From NCBI GenBank assembly GCA_963696405.1, contig CAVOJY010000008.1, positions 1 through 64,000 of the forward strand: a DNA stretch of 64,000 nt, given 5' to 3'. A model generated the notes under the pieces. It made no database searches. It saw only the letters and a program-made list of their open reading frames with translations, and was not told the DNA's origin. A program made the position numbers and the translations under genes. This DNA is from CAVOJY01 sp963696405 (lineage in GTDB: Bacteria > Chloroflexota > Limnocylindria > Limnocylindrales > CSP1-4). This document shows, one piece after another, positions 1 to 12,223 of the stretch (position 1 is the stretch's first letter; the number at the start of each line of letters is the position of its first letter).

Positions 1-363
1 AGGCCATCTGGATCACGTAGTCGCATTCCAGCAGCTTGGCCCGGAATCGGCGGCGAGTGATTTCGATCCTGCGCGCCAGGCGGATTTCTTCCTGCCGAGT
101 CAGCAGCGGGATTTCGCCCATTTGGGTCAGGTACATCCGGACCGGATCGTCGACCACGTTTCGGTGTCGTCCTCGATGCCCGCCAGGAGGTCTTCTTCCT
201 CCTTCAATTCTTGGATTTCCGGCTCCGCCTCCGAGGCGGCTCAACCAGATCATCATCGTCGCTGTCGTCGACCTCTTCCAGCGGCAGGCTGCGCAGACTT
301 TCTCCTCATCGTCCGGGGTTCAATGACTTCGTCTTCAAACTCTTCAAGCAGTGCGTCGTACAA
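1..363 (-). CDS. rpoD: RNA polymerase sigma-70 (RpoD), N-terminal part
   Basis: Reading the minus strand gives DPVRMYLTQMGEIPLLTRQE followed by a basic helix, the region 1.2 signature of group 1 sigma factors and especially planctomycete RpoD. Upstream is an acidic N-terminus. The gene runs off the window at base 1. The start appears to be TTG at 363-361 (LYDALLEEFEDEVIEP), with an AGGAG seven bases before it. The reading frame changes several times, near 310, 230 and 150, with recognisable acidic sequence in each frame, so it never shows as one long ORF; sequencing indels are the likely cause. The family is known to direct housekeeping promoter recognition. Identification is firm; the exact start is inferred. 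Confidence 0.85.
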
Positions 364-928
364 GGCAGTACTCCTGACCTACACTCCGTTCAAGAACAAA
401 CAGCGGGACGAAAACACCAAAAGAACCTTCCTCCTTTCAACGAAAACTCACTCGCGAGCACTGAAGCAACACGACCATACCCCACTCCCGACCGAAACCG
501 GAACCGCGTGCGTAGGGGAACATGACGGTTCGTGTCTCCGATTCTCATCTGGGCAACCAATTCTACCACTCGTCCCAGAGATGTTTTTCCCAAGTGGAAA
601 ATTGGAAAGAAATTACGCGCCATCCGCGAATAGGGTCCGCGTGCATTTTACCCAGATTCGCTACTCTTCCAGCCGGGAAGGATCACGCCCACGGGCATCC
701 GGGTACAGCGAGTTCGCATGCCTTGTTTACGGGGGCGGATGACTGCTGTTTGCGGTTGCAGGAGCGAACTGGCCGCCGGGGCTTTGGCTAAATTTTAACT
801 TGGCGGATCGCAAGGTCCAGAGGCTTAAACGAAAAAGATGGAATAAACTGACCCCGAACGCCGAGAATCCGCCTGTGTTGCTTGGCGAGGGCCCCGCGGC
901 TACGATACTTCTGCAACAGGAGGGGACC
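364..928. other. Intergenic region without a recognised gene
   Basis: This stretch lies between the divergent rpoD and SDR genes. The open frames across it have no recognisable motifs and shift composition, so I do not call them. It should hold the rpoD promoter (minus) and the SDR promoter (plus), but I cannot identify either convincingly. Confidence 0.5.
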
Positions 929-1711
<783 letters not shown>

Positions 1712-1848
1712 ATTGCAGCCTGATCGCGGTCACAAACTTGCTGTCGCGTCTTGCCGTGTCTATACTCAACGCACTGGCGGCGGGCGTGCCAAAGCTTCAC
1801 CCACGCCGACGCGGCAGCCTATTCACTCCCTTTATGCGGATCCAGGCC

Positions 1849-3167
1849 ATGTCCGACGCACTTCGTCAACGCATCTTTGAGGAATTGGACTCGGTCGTCC
1901 TGATCGATCCTCACACGCACATCAACGCCCTCCAGCCGGCGTCGTCCACACTGGCCGACATCCTGGGCTACCACTACTACACGGAGTTGGCTCACTCGGC
2001 GGGAGTGCCCAAGGAGCAGATCGAGGAGCCGGGCCTGGGTCCCAAGGAGAAATGCGGGCGTCTGTTCGCCAACTTGGCGCCGCTGCAGAACACCATTCAG
2101 TACAGCTGGTTTCTGGAACTCGTCCAGGCATTCTTCGGCTTCCAAGGCGACCGGATCTCGGCCGATAACTGGGAGCCGTTGTACGACGCTGCGTCCGAGA
2201 AACTGGGTTCTGACGACTGGGCCGGTCAGGTCCTGGAACAGAGCAAGTTGCAGGCGGTGTTCCTGACGAACGAATTCGACGACCCGCTGGAAGGCTTTGA
2301 CACCGCCGTCTTCATCCCGTGCCTGCGGACGGACGATTTAGTGTTTCAGTTGGCCAAGCCGGAGGTCCGCCAACGGTTGGAGCGCAGCCGGCGCATCCGT
2401 CGGCGATGCCAGTTCGCTGCGGGCGGCGATCGGCAAGTTGTTCGAGCATTTCAAGGCCAAGGATGCGAAGGCCTGCGCGATCAGCCTGCCTCCGGACTTC
2501 GCGCCGACGAAGATCTCGCCGGGGCGAGCCGACACGGCGGTCCAAGAAGTCTGCGCGCGCGGACCGGAAGCGGCCTTGTCTCACCGGCAGGCGCTGTCCC
2601 ATTTCGTCTTTTGGACGCTGGCTGAATTCTGCACCGAATTCCACCTGCCCTTTGACCTGATGATCGGCGTCAACCGCCGCGTTTACGAAGCGGGGGTGTA
2701 CCAGGGGCAGGATTTGTACGACAGCCGACGTGTCGCTGATCCAGTATCGCGAGCTGTTCAACGCCTTTCCGCAGGTGACATTTCCCGTTTCCGTCCTGGC
2801 CAGCGTCACCAATCAGGAACTGACCAGCTACGCCTGGATCTTTCCCAACGTCGTGACGCAGGGCCACTGGTGGTACTCGAACACGCCGGCGTTTATCGAG
2901 CGCGATCTGTCGGCGCGTCTGGAGGCGGTGCCGCAGACGAAGCAGATCGGCTACTACAGCGACATGTACAAGCTGGAATTCGCGTTGCCCAAGTTCCGCA
3001 TGTACAAACGCGTCCTGGCCAAAGTGCTGGCCGAACGGTTCGTCGTCGATCGCGGCTGGAGCGAAGAGCGAGCGGTGGCCCTCGGCAAATGCGTCCTCCG
3101 CGAGAACGTCGACCGCGTCTTCGGCCTGGGAACGGGGTACGCCGTCGAAGATCTGCTGTTCGCGTGA
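1849..3167 (+). CDS. Uronate isomerase-like protein (UxaC superfamily), frameshifted
   Basis: The N-terminus carries DPHTHI, the metal-binding motif of the amidohydrolase-fold uronate isomerases. The C-terminal third (PNVVTQGHWWYSNTPAFIE, then a Tyr/Lys-rich helix) matches the WW..N.P pattern of UxaC. The conserved reading moves frame near 2390 and again near 2740, so three ORF pieces must be joined to give about 439 aa, close to the family's 430-470. UxaC interconverts glucuronate or galacturonate with fructuronate or tagaturonate. Planctomycetes carry divergent relatives whose substrate is unproven, so I give no gene symbol. ATG 1849 is used; ATG 1834 is in frame and equally possible. The next gene, comF, starts about 60 bases downstream. 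Confidence 0.7.
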
Positions 3168-3226
3168 CGCCGGGAGAGCCGGCTTGCGCGGCCGCGCCAC
3201 GGCGGGAGCCGAACTTGAGCGGTCGA

Positions 3227-3991
3227 GTGATATGCCTGGGTCTGCAACTGCGGCGTCTGGTGACGCTGGGCGCCGATCTGCTGTTGCCGCCCGCCTGCAA
3301 TTTCTGCGGCGCCGATCTTCCCTCGCTCGCCGAGCCGCCGTTGTTCTGTTCCCCGTGCCGCCAGGCATTCCGGACGTTGCGAGGGGCGGTTTGCCGGCGT
3401 TGCGCAGCGCCCGTGGCCCCGGACCACCGGGAGGACGATTGCCCTCGCTGCCGGGACCGCCGTTATCATTTTCAGGCCGCCGTGGCGCTGGGCGTGTATC
3501 AAGGCTCCCTCCGGGAGGCCGTCATTCGGATGAAACAAAACGTTCATGAATCGCTCACCCTGTCCATGGGGTACTTGCTGGCGGACCACCTCCGCGAGAT
3601 GCCGACGGAGTCCGCCCCGGACCTGCTCGTTCCGGTTCCGGCGCATTGGCTGAAACGCGTTTGGCGCGGCGTCAACGGCCCGGATCTGCTGGCCGAGGCG
3701 ATGGCCAGGCGACTGGGCCTGCCGTCGGCAGACGACTTGATTCGGTGCCGCCGCCGCACGCAGAAACAAGGGACGCTCTTGCCCTCGGAGCGGGTTGCCA
3801 ACGTCCGCGACGCATTCGCGTTCAATTCCGACTATGATATAGTTGGCTGCCACGTGCTGCTGGTGGACGATATCATGACCACGGGTTCCACGGCCAGTGA
3901 GGCCGCCCGCACGTTGCGTCGCGCCGGGGCCGCACGAGTGAGCGTCGCCGTGGTCGCTCGCGGCGTCGGGCTGGCACAACGGCGGCAGTGA
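3227..3991 (+). CDS. comF: ComF family phosphoribosyltransferase-like protein
   Basis: The N-terminus has a zinc-ribbon pattern (CNFCGADL, CSPC, CRRC, CPRC) and the C-terminus the PRPP-binding loop VLLVDDIMTTGST, the two-part ComF/GntX architecture. Length is about 254 aa, typical. Starts GTG 3227 or TTG 3215 are both possible; neither has a strong ribosome site. ComF proteins take part in DNA uptake in competent bacteria, but family members occur widely without competence and the role here is unknown. The stop overlaps the start of the DUF502 gene by 4 bases, indicating one operon with translational coupling. Confidence 0.85.
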   Translation: MICLGLQLRRLVTLGADLLLPPACNFCGADLPSLAEPPLFCSPCRQAFRTLRGAVCRRCAAPVAPDHREDDCPRCRDRRYHFQAAVALGVYQGSLREAVIRMKQNVHESLTLSMGYLLADHLREMPTESAPDLLVPVPAHWLKRVWRGVNGPDLLAEAMARRLGLPSADDLIRCRRRTQKQGTLLPSERVANVRDAFAFNSDYDIVGCHVLLVDDIMTTGSTASEAARTLRRAGAARVSVAVVARGVGLAQRRQ

Positions 3992-4953
3992 ACGCCCCGC
4001 CGCGTTTGGATAGCGAAGTTTTCCCCAAGAATTGCGCGTCAGACATGCCTGCGATCGAGGAAGTCACTAGGACGGAGGAACCGGCGCCGCGGCGGCGACC
4101 GTTTCGCCGCGCCGTATTGCACGGGCTGGGCGTCGTCCTGCCGCCCCTGCTGACGATCGTCGTCTTTCTCTGGGCCTGGAATCTGATTTCCGCTTACGTC
4201 CTGCGCCGGTCGAAAATGCCGCCCGGCGCTTGATCGTGACGGCAATCTGGGACGTCCGCACGCAAGAGCCCGATGCGGCCCATATCAAGACGTACCAGGA
4301 ACTGGGCAGCGGCGAGTGGATTCCGCGTCAGGTCTACGAAGTGGTGAAAGCGAATCCCGGCGCCGGCGCTTCCCCAAACGGCTCAAGGTTGGTTCGAACG
4401 CTATGCGGATCTCGCCTACTTGCGGCGCACGATGGTCGTTCCTGTCTTCTTGGCCGTCTTCGTGCTGGTCCTGTATTTGCTCGGAAAGTTCTTCGGCGCA
4501 GGAATCGGCCGTTGGATCTGGAGCCTGTTTGAAAGCCTCATCGAACGTCTGCCGTTGATCCGGAATGTGTATTCCTCCGTCAAGCAGGTGACCGACTACG
4601 TGTTCGACGAGCGGCGGGTCCGGTTCAACCGCGTCGTGGCGGTCGAGTATCCGCGGCATGGCACCTGGGCGATTGCGTTCGTGACCGGCGAAGGAATTCT
4701 GGACGTGCGGGCGGCGGCCAACGAACCGGTGCTCAGCCTCTTAATCCCCACATCGCCTGTGCCCGGCACCGGTTTTACCGCCATGGTCCGGAAAAGCGAA
4801 GTATTGGATCTGAACATGACGGTCGATCAGGCCATCCAATACATCGTGAGCTGCGGGGTAGTGGTGCCACCCCACCAGCAGACCCGCGAGGAACTTGGCT
4901 ATCACGTGCCCGCCGGAATCGCGGCCGGCCGACAAACCAGGGATGAGACATAA
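3988..4953 (+). CDS. DUF502 family membrane protein, frameshifted
   Basis: Two membrane segments are visible: LHGLGVVLPPLLTIVVFLWAW near the start, and VVPVFLAVFVLVLYLLGKFF in the middle. A soluble domain follows with the DUF502 hallmarks LIPTSPVPGTGF and the YSSVKQVTDYVF region. Frame changes near 4195 and 4370 split the gene into three ORF pieces; joined they give about 320 aa. GTG 3988 overlaps the comF stop; ATG 4045 is an alternative. DUF502 proteins are inner-membrane proteins of unknown function, common in planctomycetes and proteobacteria. Confidence 0.8.
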
Positions 4954-4985
4954 CAAGGATGACATAATAAAGGATTGCATCGCCA

Positions 4986-5974
4986 ATGCCCTTCGAACCA
5001 GTTGACCGCGCGGCGTCCGCTCCGAGCACCGCCGCGGGCTCCGGCCGCCACGAAACCGCCACGCCGCGGCTGCGGTTGGGAACCCGGCCAGGCCTTGGCA
5101 CGCTGGCAGGCCGATTGGGTTGCGGCTGAATTGAACAAGCTGGGCGTTCTGGTCGAGATGATCCTCATCTCCACGCAGGGCGACGTCTCGTCCCGGCCGC
5201 TGGGTGCCATCGGCGGGCAGGGGGTCTTTACCAAGGAACTGCAACGGGCCTTGCTGGACGGCACCATCGACCTGGCCGTGCACAGCCTCAAGGACCTGCC
5301 CACCGAACGCGCAGCGGGCCTGCAGTTGGCCGCCGTGCCCGAGCGCGAGAGCACGCGGGACGTGCTGGTTTCCCGCGTCGCAGACAGCTTTTCGGCTTTG
5401 CCGCCCGGCGCACGCATCGGCACCGGCAGCATTCGCCGCCGCGCGCAGTTGTTGCACGCGCGGCCCGATCTGCAGGTTTCCGAGATTCGCGGCAATGTGG
5501 ACACGCGGCTAAGGAAGTTGGACGAGGGACAATACGAGGCCATCGTCCTGGCCGAGGCCGGACTGAAACGCCTGGGGCTGGGCGAACGAATCACGCAGAT
5601 TCTGCCGACCGAACTCATGCTGTCCGCCGTCGGGCAAGGTGCGCTGGGAATCGAAGCTCGCAGCGACGATGCCCCCACCCTGAAGACGCTGGCTCAACTG
5701 GATCACCCCCTCACGCACTCGGCGGTGCTCGCCGAACGAGCCCTGCTGGCGGCCTTGCGTGCCGGCTGCCTGGCCCCCGTCGGCGCCTGGGCCCGCCTCG
5801 ACGCTGACCGCCTGCAGTTGGACGCCGTGGTGCTCAGCCACGACGGGCGCGAGCGCCTGTCGGTCTCCGTGTCCGGCTCGCGGGAACAAGCCGAGTCCCT
5901 GGGCCAGCGGGCTGCCGCCGACCTGTTGGCTCGGCGCCGCGCAACTGATCGCGGTTTCGCGTCAGGGACCGTGA
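4986..5974 (+). CDS. hemC: Porphobilinogen deaminase (hydroxymethylbilane synthase), frameshifted
   Basis: The protein reads RLRLGTR at the substrate-entry strand, then ALARWQADWVA, GGQGVFTKELQRALL, DLAVHSLKDLPT, GTGSIRRRAQLL, IRGNVDTRLRKLDEG, SAVGQGALGIEAR and ALLAALRAGCLAPVGA. The Cys in RAGCLAPVG anchors the dipyrromethane cofactor. HemC polymerises four porphobilinogens into hydroxymethylbilane, the third step of tetrapyrrole synthesis, in the cytoplasm. Frame changes near 5085 and 5935; ATG 4986 starts in the first frame, with AAAGGA upstream, and the last frame ends with AAQLIAVSRQGP. Total about 329 aa, normal length. No hemD or hemB is adjacent. Confidence 0.93.
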
Positions 5975-6438
5975 CACTGCTCCGCGCGACGCTCCACCGA
6001 TCGAGCCAGCCGGCTCATTTTACCGGTGCCGGCCGTGGCGGCAGAAGATGGTGACGTTGCGCTGGCCGAAGCCGAACGCGCGGCCCACGAGCGGCCGCGT
6101 CAAGGATCAGCAGTCGGCCCCATTCCCAGGTGCCGCGGCTTCTGTTTTCAATATGGGAGACAATTCTGTTGTGCATTTTTTCGAGATCGTTCACCGTCCC
6201 GATTTCCGGGCCTGGATTATTCACGAGAACGACTCCAGCGAGCCGGTGCCAGCGGTGCTGGCGCCAGTCCGGAGGTCAATCCGCGCGTTTTTCACCGGGT
6301 GGCTGGCAACTGGTCTTGATGCGATCTGCCCCGGTGCCTAGCATCCGCCGCGCTCATCTTCAGATCTTGTCAGATTCGCGTGCGTGCTTGCGCCACGGGA
6401 GAGATTCTGTCCTGTTCGTCGCTAGGTGGGTAAACGCG
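5975..6438. other. Region without a recognised gene
   Basis: Between hemC and the secretin gene, open frames of 60-100 codons exist in several registers on both strands, but none shows a family motif or a ribosome site. An undetected frameshifted gene is possible given the error rate here. Confidence 0.4.
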
Positions 6439-9400
6439 GTGGTCCGAATACAACGGCTCTTACAGCAACTGGGTGCGTCCCTGGCAGTGCGTTACGGCGC
6501 GTTGGGGACGCTGCTTCTGCTCGCCCTCTGGGGCTGGATCAGCATCGGCGCGGAAGGCGGCTCATACCAAGCCTTTCCGCTGCGCCACAAGAAAGCCGCC
6601 GAGGTCGAGCCGCTGCTGACGCCGCTGCTGGGCAGCCTCCAGCCGCCGCCGCATGTGATCGTCGAGTCGCAGGGCAACCAGATCTTGCTGCGCGGCTCGG
6701 ATCAAGCTCAACAAATCGTGCGGCAGTTCCTCGAATCGGTGGATCGGCCGCCGGCCAGAGCCGCCGGCCCAAGCGGCGGCCCAACCGCCGTCGGCCGCGC
6801 CGGTCGTCCGAGGCTATCCGGTCCCCCGAGGCCAGCTGGCGGAAGTGGCGGCCAGACTTGAAGTACGCCTTCGCACACGTCCGGAAGTCCGTTTGACGAC
6901 TGACCCGGACACATCCCAAGTGATCGTGCTGGCGCCGCCGGACATCCAGACCATCGTCGCCAGCGAGCTGAACCGTCCGGTCGAGCCGGGTTCGGCCGTT
7001 GCCGCCGGGCTGCCTGCGGTCTTGCCGACGCGACGGGCCGCGAGTTCGCTGCAATTGACGCGGGTGCCGTTGGCCCGCATCGAAGCTGCAACTGCGGCAG
7101 ATGCTTGGTTCCCGCTTGGAGCCGCGTCCGCCGGGCCGGAACGACGGACCCGACTTCGTGCTGGTCAAAGGCACGCGGCGAGTGGAGATGTCCTTCGAGC
7201 GGTCGAAGAACACCGTGCATCTGCTCGGCGACCCGACGCTGGTCACCCAAATCGCGCATCTCCTGACCGCACTCGACGTGACGGAACCCGTTCCCGGAGT
7301 AACTCAGCAGGCGATCCGCATCATTCCGCTGCAGCGGGCGGATCCCGCCAAGGTGCAAGAAGCCGTTGACGCGTTGCGTCAGGAGCCGGCGACCGCCCCG
7401 CCCGCACGAACGAAGCCTGCGGCAGGCGACACCAGCCAGTACCCGGACGCGCGTGCCGGTCCGCTTGGTCCAGTTCGCTGAGCCGGCTGGGCCCGCCGAG
7501 GCAGGCAAGCAATCCGCAGCGGGCGAGCCGGGCGTCCGCCGCATTCCCACCACGGAAGAAGAACCCGCCGAGCCGGCACGGCAGGAAGAACGGCTGCGCC
7601 AATTGGGAGACAACGTCGAGATCGAAACGCTGCCCGACTTGGACGTCATCATCCTGCGGGGCCGCGATCCGGATGTCGACGAAGTGGCGCGGATCATCGC
7701 CGAACTGGAGCGGTTGAGCGCCGAGACGATTCCGGAAATCCACATCTACCGGCTCCGCTTCGTGAACTGCCTGTCCCTGGTCCAGATCATCGACCTCGTG
7801 GCCGAGGACCTGATCGGCGGCCGGCAGGGCAAGATCCACATCACTCCGTTGGTCAAACCCAACGCCGTGCTGCTGATCGGCTGGGGCGAAGCGGTCACGG
7901 CCATGAAGGAGCTGATCGCCAAGCTGGATATGCCGGTCTCGCCCCAATCGCAAATCCGCGTGTACCGCCTGCGCCATGCGCCGCCACGTCGGTTCAGCAA
8001 ACGATCGCACAGGCGTTTCCCACTCCGCAGGGCCTGGGGCCGCGCGTCGAGGTGACCGTCGACAATCGCACCAATTCGCTGATCGTCCGCGCCTCGCCCG
8101 GCGACCTGGCCGAAGTCGATCTGCTGATCGGCCGCATCGATCACGACGGCAGCGCCGCGGTCAAGCAGGCGAGGATTTTCAAGCTGAAAAACACGCTGGC
8201 CGCCGACTTGGCGACGACGCTGCAAAACGCCATCACGGCCGCCGCCGGCGGCGTCGGCGACCAAGCCTCCGCCGTGCTGGAACTGCTGACCGCCGACGTG
8301 GCGGGCCAGAAGCTGATCAAGTCCGGCCTGCTGCAGGACGTGATCGTCACCCCGGACCCGCACACCAATTCGCTGCTGGTCACGCGCGCCGGCCGACAGC
8401 ATGGGGCTGATGGCCGCCTTGATCGAGCAACTCGATACGCCCACGGCCGTGGCCCAGATCAAGGTCTTCAAGATCGTCAACGGGGATGCCAACAGCCTGG
8501 TCGAGATGCTCCGCATCCTGCTGCCCGCCGAGGCCACCGTGGCCGGGCCGCAATTGGCGGCGGCCGAAGGCGAAACGAACCTGGTCCCCGTTCGCTTTTC
8601 AGTCGACACCCGCACCAACAGCATCATCGCCACCGGCTCGCAGGACGATCTGGCCATCATCGAGGCCCTGTTGCTGCGGCTGGACGAAGAGGACGTCGAA
8701 CAGCGCGTGAACACCGTCTACCGGCTGAAGAACGCCCCGGCGGGGGACGTGGCTACGGCGATCAACGAATTCCTCCGCAGCGACCGCGCCGTGCAGCAAG
8801 CCGCGCCGGGAATGGTCAATCCCTTCGAGCAGATCGAACGCGAGGTGATCGTGGTGCCCGAGCCGGTCAGCAACTCGCTGATCATCAGCGCCACGCCGCG
8901 GTTTTCGGCGGACATCCAGAAGATCGTGGAAGATCTGGACAAGCAGCCGCCCCAGGTGTTGATTCAGGTGGTGATCGCGGAAATCGAACTCGACAATATG
9001 GACGAATTTGGGATCGAGTTGGGGCTGCAGGATTCGCTGCTGTTTGACCGGAGCCTGTTGGGCGAACTGGTGAAGATCACCGAGACGACGACGAACGGCT
9101 TAAACGGGAGCAGGACCAGGAAGAACGATCGTCGCCGCCAAGAACACGCCGGGCTTCGACTTCAACGGCAAGCCGTTGGGCAACGCGGGCAGTGAGAAAG
9201 CATTCGCCAGGTCGAACAACGTAGGCACGCAGGGCACGTCGTACTTCAACATGGGGCGAGTCAACAGCGAATTGGGCTACGGCGGCATGGTGCTGTCGGC
9301 CTCCAGCGAAAGCGTCAGCATGCTGATCCGCGCCTTGCAGCATTCGCGGCGGATGGAAGTTCTGGGGCGGCCGCAAGTGATGACCTTGGACAATCAGCCG

Positions 9401-10162
9401 GCGTTTATCCAAGTCGGAGAACGTGTCCCGCGGATCTCGGGCTCGCGGTTTGACGGACGCGTGCAGACCAACGACATCGTCTACGAAGACACCGGCTTGA
9501 TCCTCGGCGTCACGCCGCGGATCAGTCCCGACGGCATGGTGGTGATGGAGATCGACGCGGAAAAGTCCCGAGTAGGCGACCAGGCCGAAGGGGATTCCCG
9601 TCTCCGTCGTCGAGGGCCGGGAAATCCGCTCGCCGCGGATCACCGTCACGATGGCCCAGACCACGGTCAGCGCGACCGACAAGGAGACCATCGTGCTGGG
9701 CGGCCTGATTACCAAGGAAAACGAAGTGATCAAGCGCCGGGTGCCTTTCCTGTCGGACATCCCCGTCCTGGGACATCTGTTCCGCTACGATGGCGAGCAT
9801 CCCGCCGGACGGAGTTGCTGATCTTCCTGACGCCGCACGTCGTCCGCACGCGCGAAGACATGGAGCGCATCAAGCAGACGGAGGCGGCGCGGATGAGCTG
9901 GTGCCTGGCCAACGTCCACGAGATCCACGGCCCGACCGGCTTGTACGAAGACGCCAGTGGCGGGTGCCTGGTGGGCGACGGCGAGGTGGTTTACCCGGAC
10001 ACCAACCCGGAAGGCCGCAGGCCCGGCGAGTTCTCGCCCGCACCGGTTCCGCTGGATCGGCTGCCGCTGTCGCCGAACCTCCAGCAGTTGCCCACGCCGG
10101 CGGAGCCGCCGACGGAACCTTCGGCAGCGCCGCCGGATACCGCGGGCGCTCCCTTGCCCTGA
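6439..10162 (+). CDS. gspD: Type II secretion system secretin GspD-like protein, heavily frameshifted
   Basis: GTG 6439 follows AGGTGGG. The product begins with an N-terminal membrane/signal segment (YGALGTLLLLALWGWISIG), then successive N-type domains recognisable by repeats of the form NRTNSLIV, DTRTNSIIATG and PVSNSLIISA. The secretin core follows: PPQVLIQVVIAEIELD, a long gate region, VPRISGSRF, the LGVTPRISPDG strand and ETIVLGGLITKENE...VPFLSDIPVLGHLF, then LLIFLTPHVV. A Pro-rich tail closes it. About eight frame changes (near 6770, 7080, 7470, 7985, 8390, 9110, 9585, 9795) break it; joined length is about 1240 aa, longer than typical proteobacterial GspD but usual for planctomycetes. 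Secretins form the outer-membrane pore of type II secretion or type IV pilus machines. No other gsp genes are in the window. Confidence 0.9.
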
Positions 10163-10335
10163 GGAGCCGCAACGAACGATGACGCAACCGTACGCAACCG
10201 GGCCAAGGGAATGTGGGGCAAGGGATTGTCCAGATCCGTCCGAATCCTGCCCACCATACCTTTGCCCTCCGTTGAAAGTGTTCGCAAACGCACGCGGGGG
10301 CTACGAAACCCGGTCATGGGTTCGGGCTGGCCCCT

Positions 10336-11251
10336 TTGTTTCTCAGCTTGTTGCTGGCCCTGCCGGGCTGCGCCAAGCTGGACCTGGGCGAAAGCTTCAC
10401 GCTGTGGAAGTCTGAACCCAAACCGCAGACGCCCGACAGCCTGGCCGCGGTCTGGACGGAAACCACGCTGCATCAGCCCGGCAAGCCGGTAGTGCGAGGG
10501 TTCGGCGGGAGAATCCTGTTCCATGGCAGCGACCAGCAGCAGGCCGTCCCGGTCGAAGGCAAGGTGATCGTTTACGCCTACGACGACGACCGGCCGAACC
10601 AGGAAGATCCGGCGCCGGACAAGAAGTACGTCTTTCCGGCCACAATCTGGCCACTCATCAGAGCGAGTCGAGCCTCGGTCCTTCCTATAGCTTCTGGCTG
10701 CCCTGGGACAACGCCGGCGGCCAGCAACGTCGGATCAGTCTGCTGACGCGATTCGAGGACAAGAGCGGCAAGATCGTCATGTCGCAGATGGCGCACGTGA
10801 CGCTGCCCGGGACCAGTGGCGCCGCCGCAGAGCAATTCCGGATTGGCGCAGCTCCCCCAGAACGCTGCAGAACCGGACCGCCCCACCCGGCACTGGACCA
10901 GAATCGCTCGGCATGGATCGGCCGCCCGGTTGGCCTCTGCCAGGCAACGTCCCCGGCGTATCGCCCGGCATCCAGCCGGCTTCCTACGAGGCGCCGGCAG
11001 CGGATCCGCGACGGGCGGCAGGACCGCAGAACTCGCAGCCGCCGCGGTCCGTGACCATCGACGTGGCGCCGCAGCAAGCCAGCCGGCTCCTGTCGGCGTC
11101 GCGCAACGGAGTGGGCCGGCAAGAGCTTGGGCAGGAAAGTCGGCAGCCGCTCGGATCGAGCCCGCTGCGAGACAGCCACGGGCGCAGGATCGGTCAGTCT
11201 CGCACCGGCGGCGGTAAGTGGGGGCGGCGAGTCAGCAGGCCGCACCACTAA
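10336..11251 (+). CDS. Planctomycete lipoprotein of unknown function, frameshifted
   Basis: The N-terminus LFLSLLLALPGCAKLDLG is a lipoprotein signal with lipobox LPGC. ATG 10317 slightly upstream is in another frame and may be the true start after an indel. A globular part follows (GFGGRILFHG, VEGKVIVYAYDDD, YSFWLPWDNAGG, ISLLTRFEDKSGKIVMS), then a Pro/Ala-rich stretch and a short tail with SVTIDVAPQQASRLL. Frame changes near 10640 and 10830 are needed. Similar proteins follow secretin genes in planctomycetes as far as I recall, so a role linked to the secretin is possible, but no function is known. Confidence 0.6.
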
Positions 11252-11926
11252 CTGGTTCTTCACCGCTGCAATCCCAGGTTCAAAACCCACCAGCAACTCG
11301 GCCAACTTACGATCCCGTGCGGAGGCAACCTCACCGCGGAGAATCGCCACGTCGCCTGCCACCGACACCTCGATCCGGCTGGTCCCAGCCCGAGGCGACG
11401 CCGCCTGCAGACGACGCGCCAGCCGATCGCTGACTGCCGTCGGCACTTGAGGGGCGAACTCGAAGTCGATTTCAGCCGCGGGGCATTCATCGGCACTCGA
11501 GGCGGTCTGACTGCGCCGGCCGTCTGATTCGCGTCCGGCGCCGCCTCGACCTGCAAATTGTCGATCGCCGAGCGGATTTCTTCGCGCCTCCCCGCCAGCC
11601 TGCTCGCTGCCCACAAACCGCCGCGTCTCACCCGTGCCGGTGCCGACGAAATCGGACGCCGTACGGTTTCCGCGGAGAAACCGCGGCAGCCTCGCTCATC
11701 AGCGAAGCCGCGGTCTCTCCGGCCGCCGGCTTGGCTCCCGCAGCCGCCTTCGCCGAACTCGTCCGGCTGCCCGAACCGCCTGGCCAGTCGTGCGGGTCGT
11801 GGACGCCCCGCTTGCCGGGCGTCCACGGCCCAAGGTCCGTTCTCCGAAGAGTTGAGCCCACGCACCTTGAGCGAGCAGGGACGACACGGCCAAGGTCACG
11901 GCAAGCAAAACGATTTTTCGTGTCAT
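11230..11926 (-). CDS. Exported BON-domain protein, frameshifted
   Basis: ATG 11926-11924 begins a clear signal peptide (MTRKIVLLAVTLAVSSLLAQ, cleavage near GAWAQ). After a low-complexity Arg/Pro region with several frame changes, the minus strand gives IEVSVAGDVAILRGEVASAR then LAELLVGFEPGIAAVKNQLV, which is a BON domain. BON domains occur in periplasmic or outer-membrane proteins such as OsmY and are thought to bind phospholipid or proteins. The gene converges on the lipoprotein gene and the 3' ends probably overlap or abut near 11240; the exact stop cannot be fixed because of indels. Confidence 0.65.
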
Positions 11927-12223
11927 CAGCGCGTGTCCTGTCGAGGTTAACAAATGTATCGTCTTTTCAGTATACATCGCGGCTAACTTCGGCAACAAGT
12001 TCCCGATTATCCGAGTTTACCAATCGTGTGAATCAGGGTATCTTGGGAAGAGGCCAACTTTGCTTCCCGCCCAAACATAGACAATCTGAACAGGATGCCC
12101 CGCTGACTCACTTGGTACGCCAAGCGGCTGGCGTGAAGGTGCCGTGTCATCGCAAGGGTACCCGCCTGCGACAGAATCTTGACCATCCGACGTTCTCCTG
12201 CTTTCTTCCGGAGGCACACTGCC

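Noticed and set aside
122..742. A 206-codon plus-strand frame at the window start
   Set aside because: Overlaps the sigma factor gene on the other strand and carries no recognisable domain.
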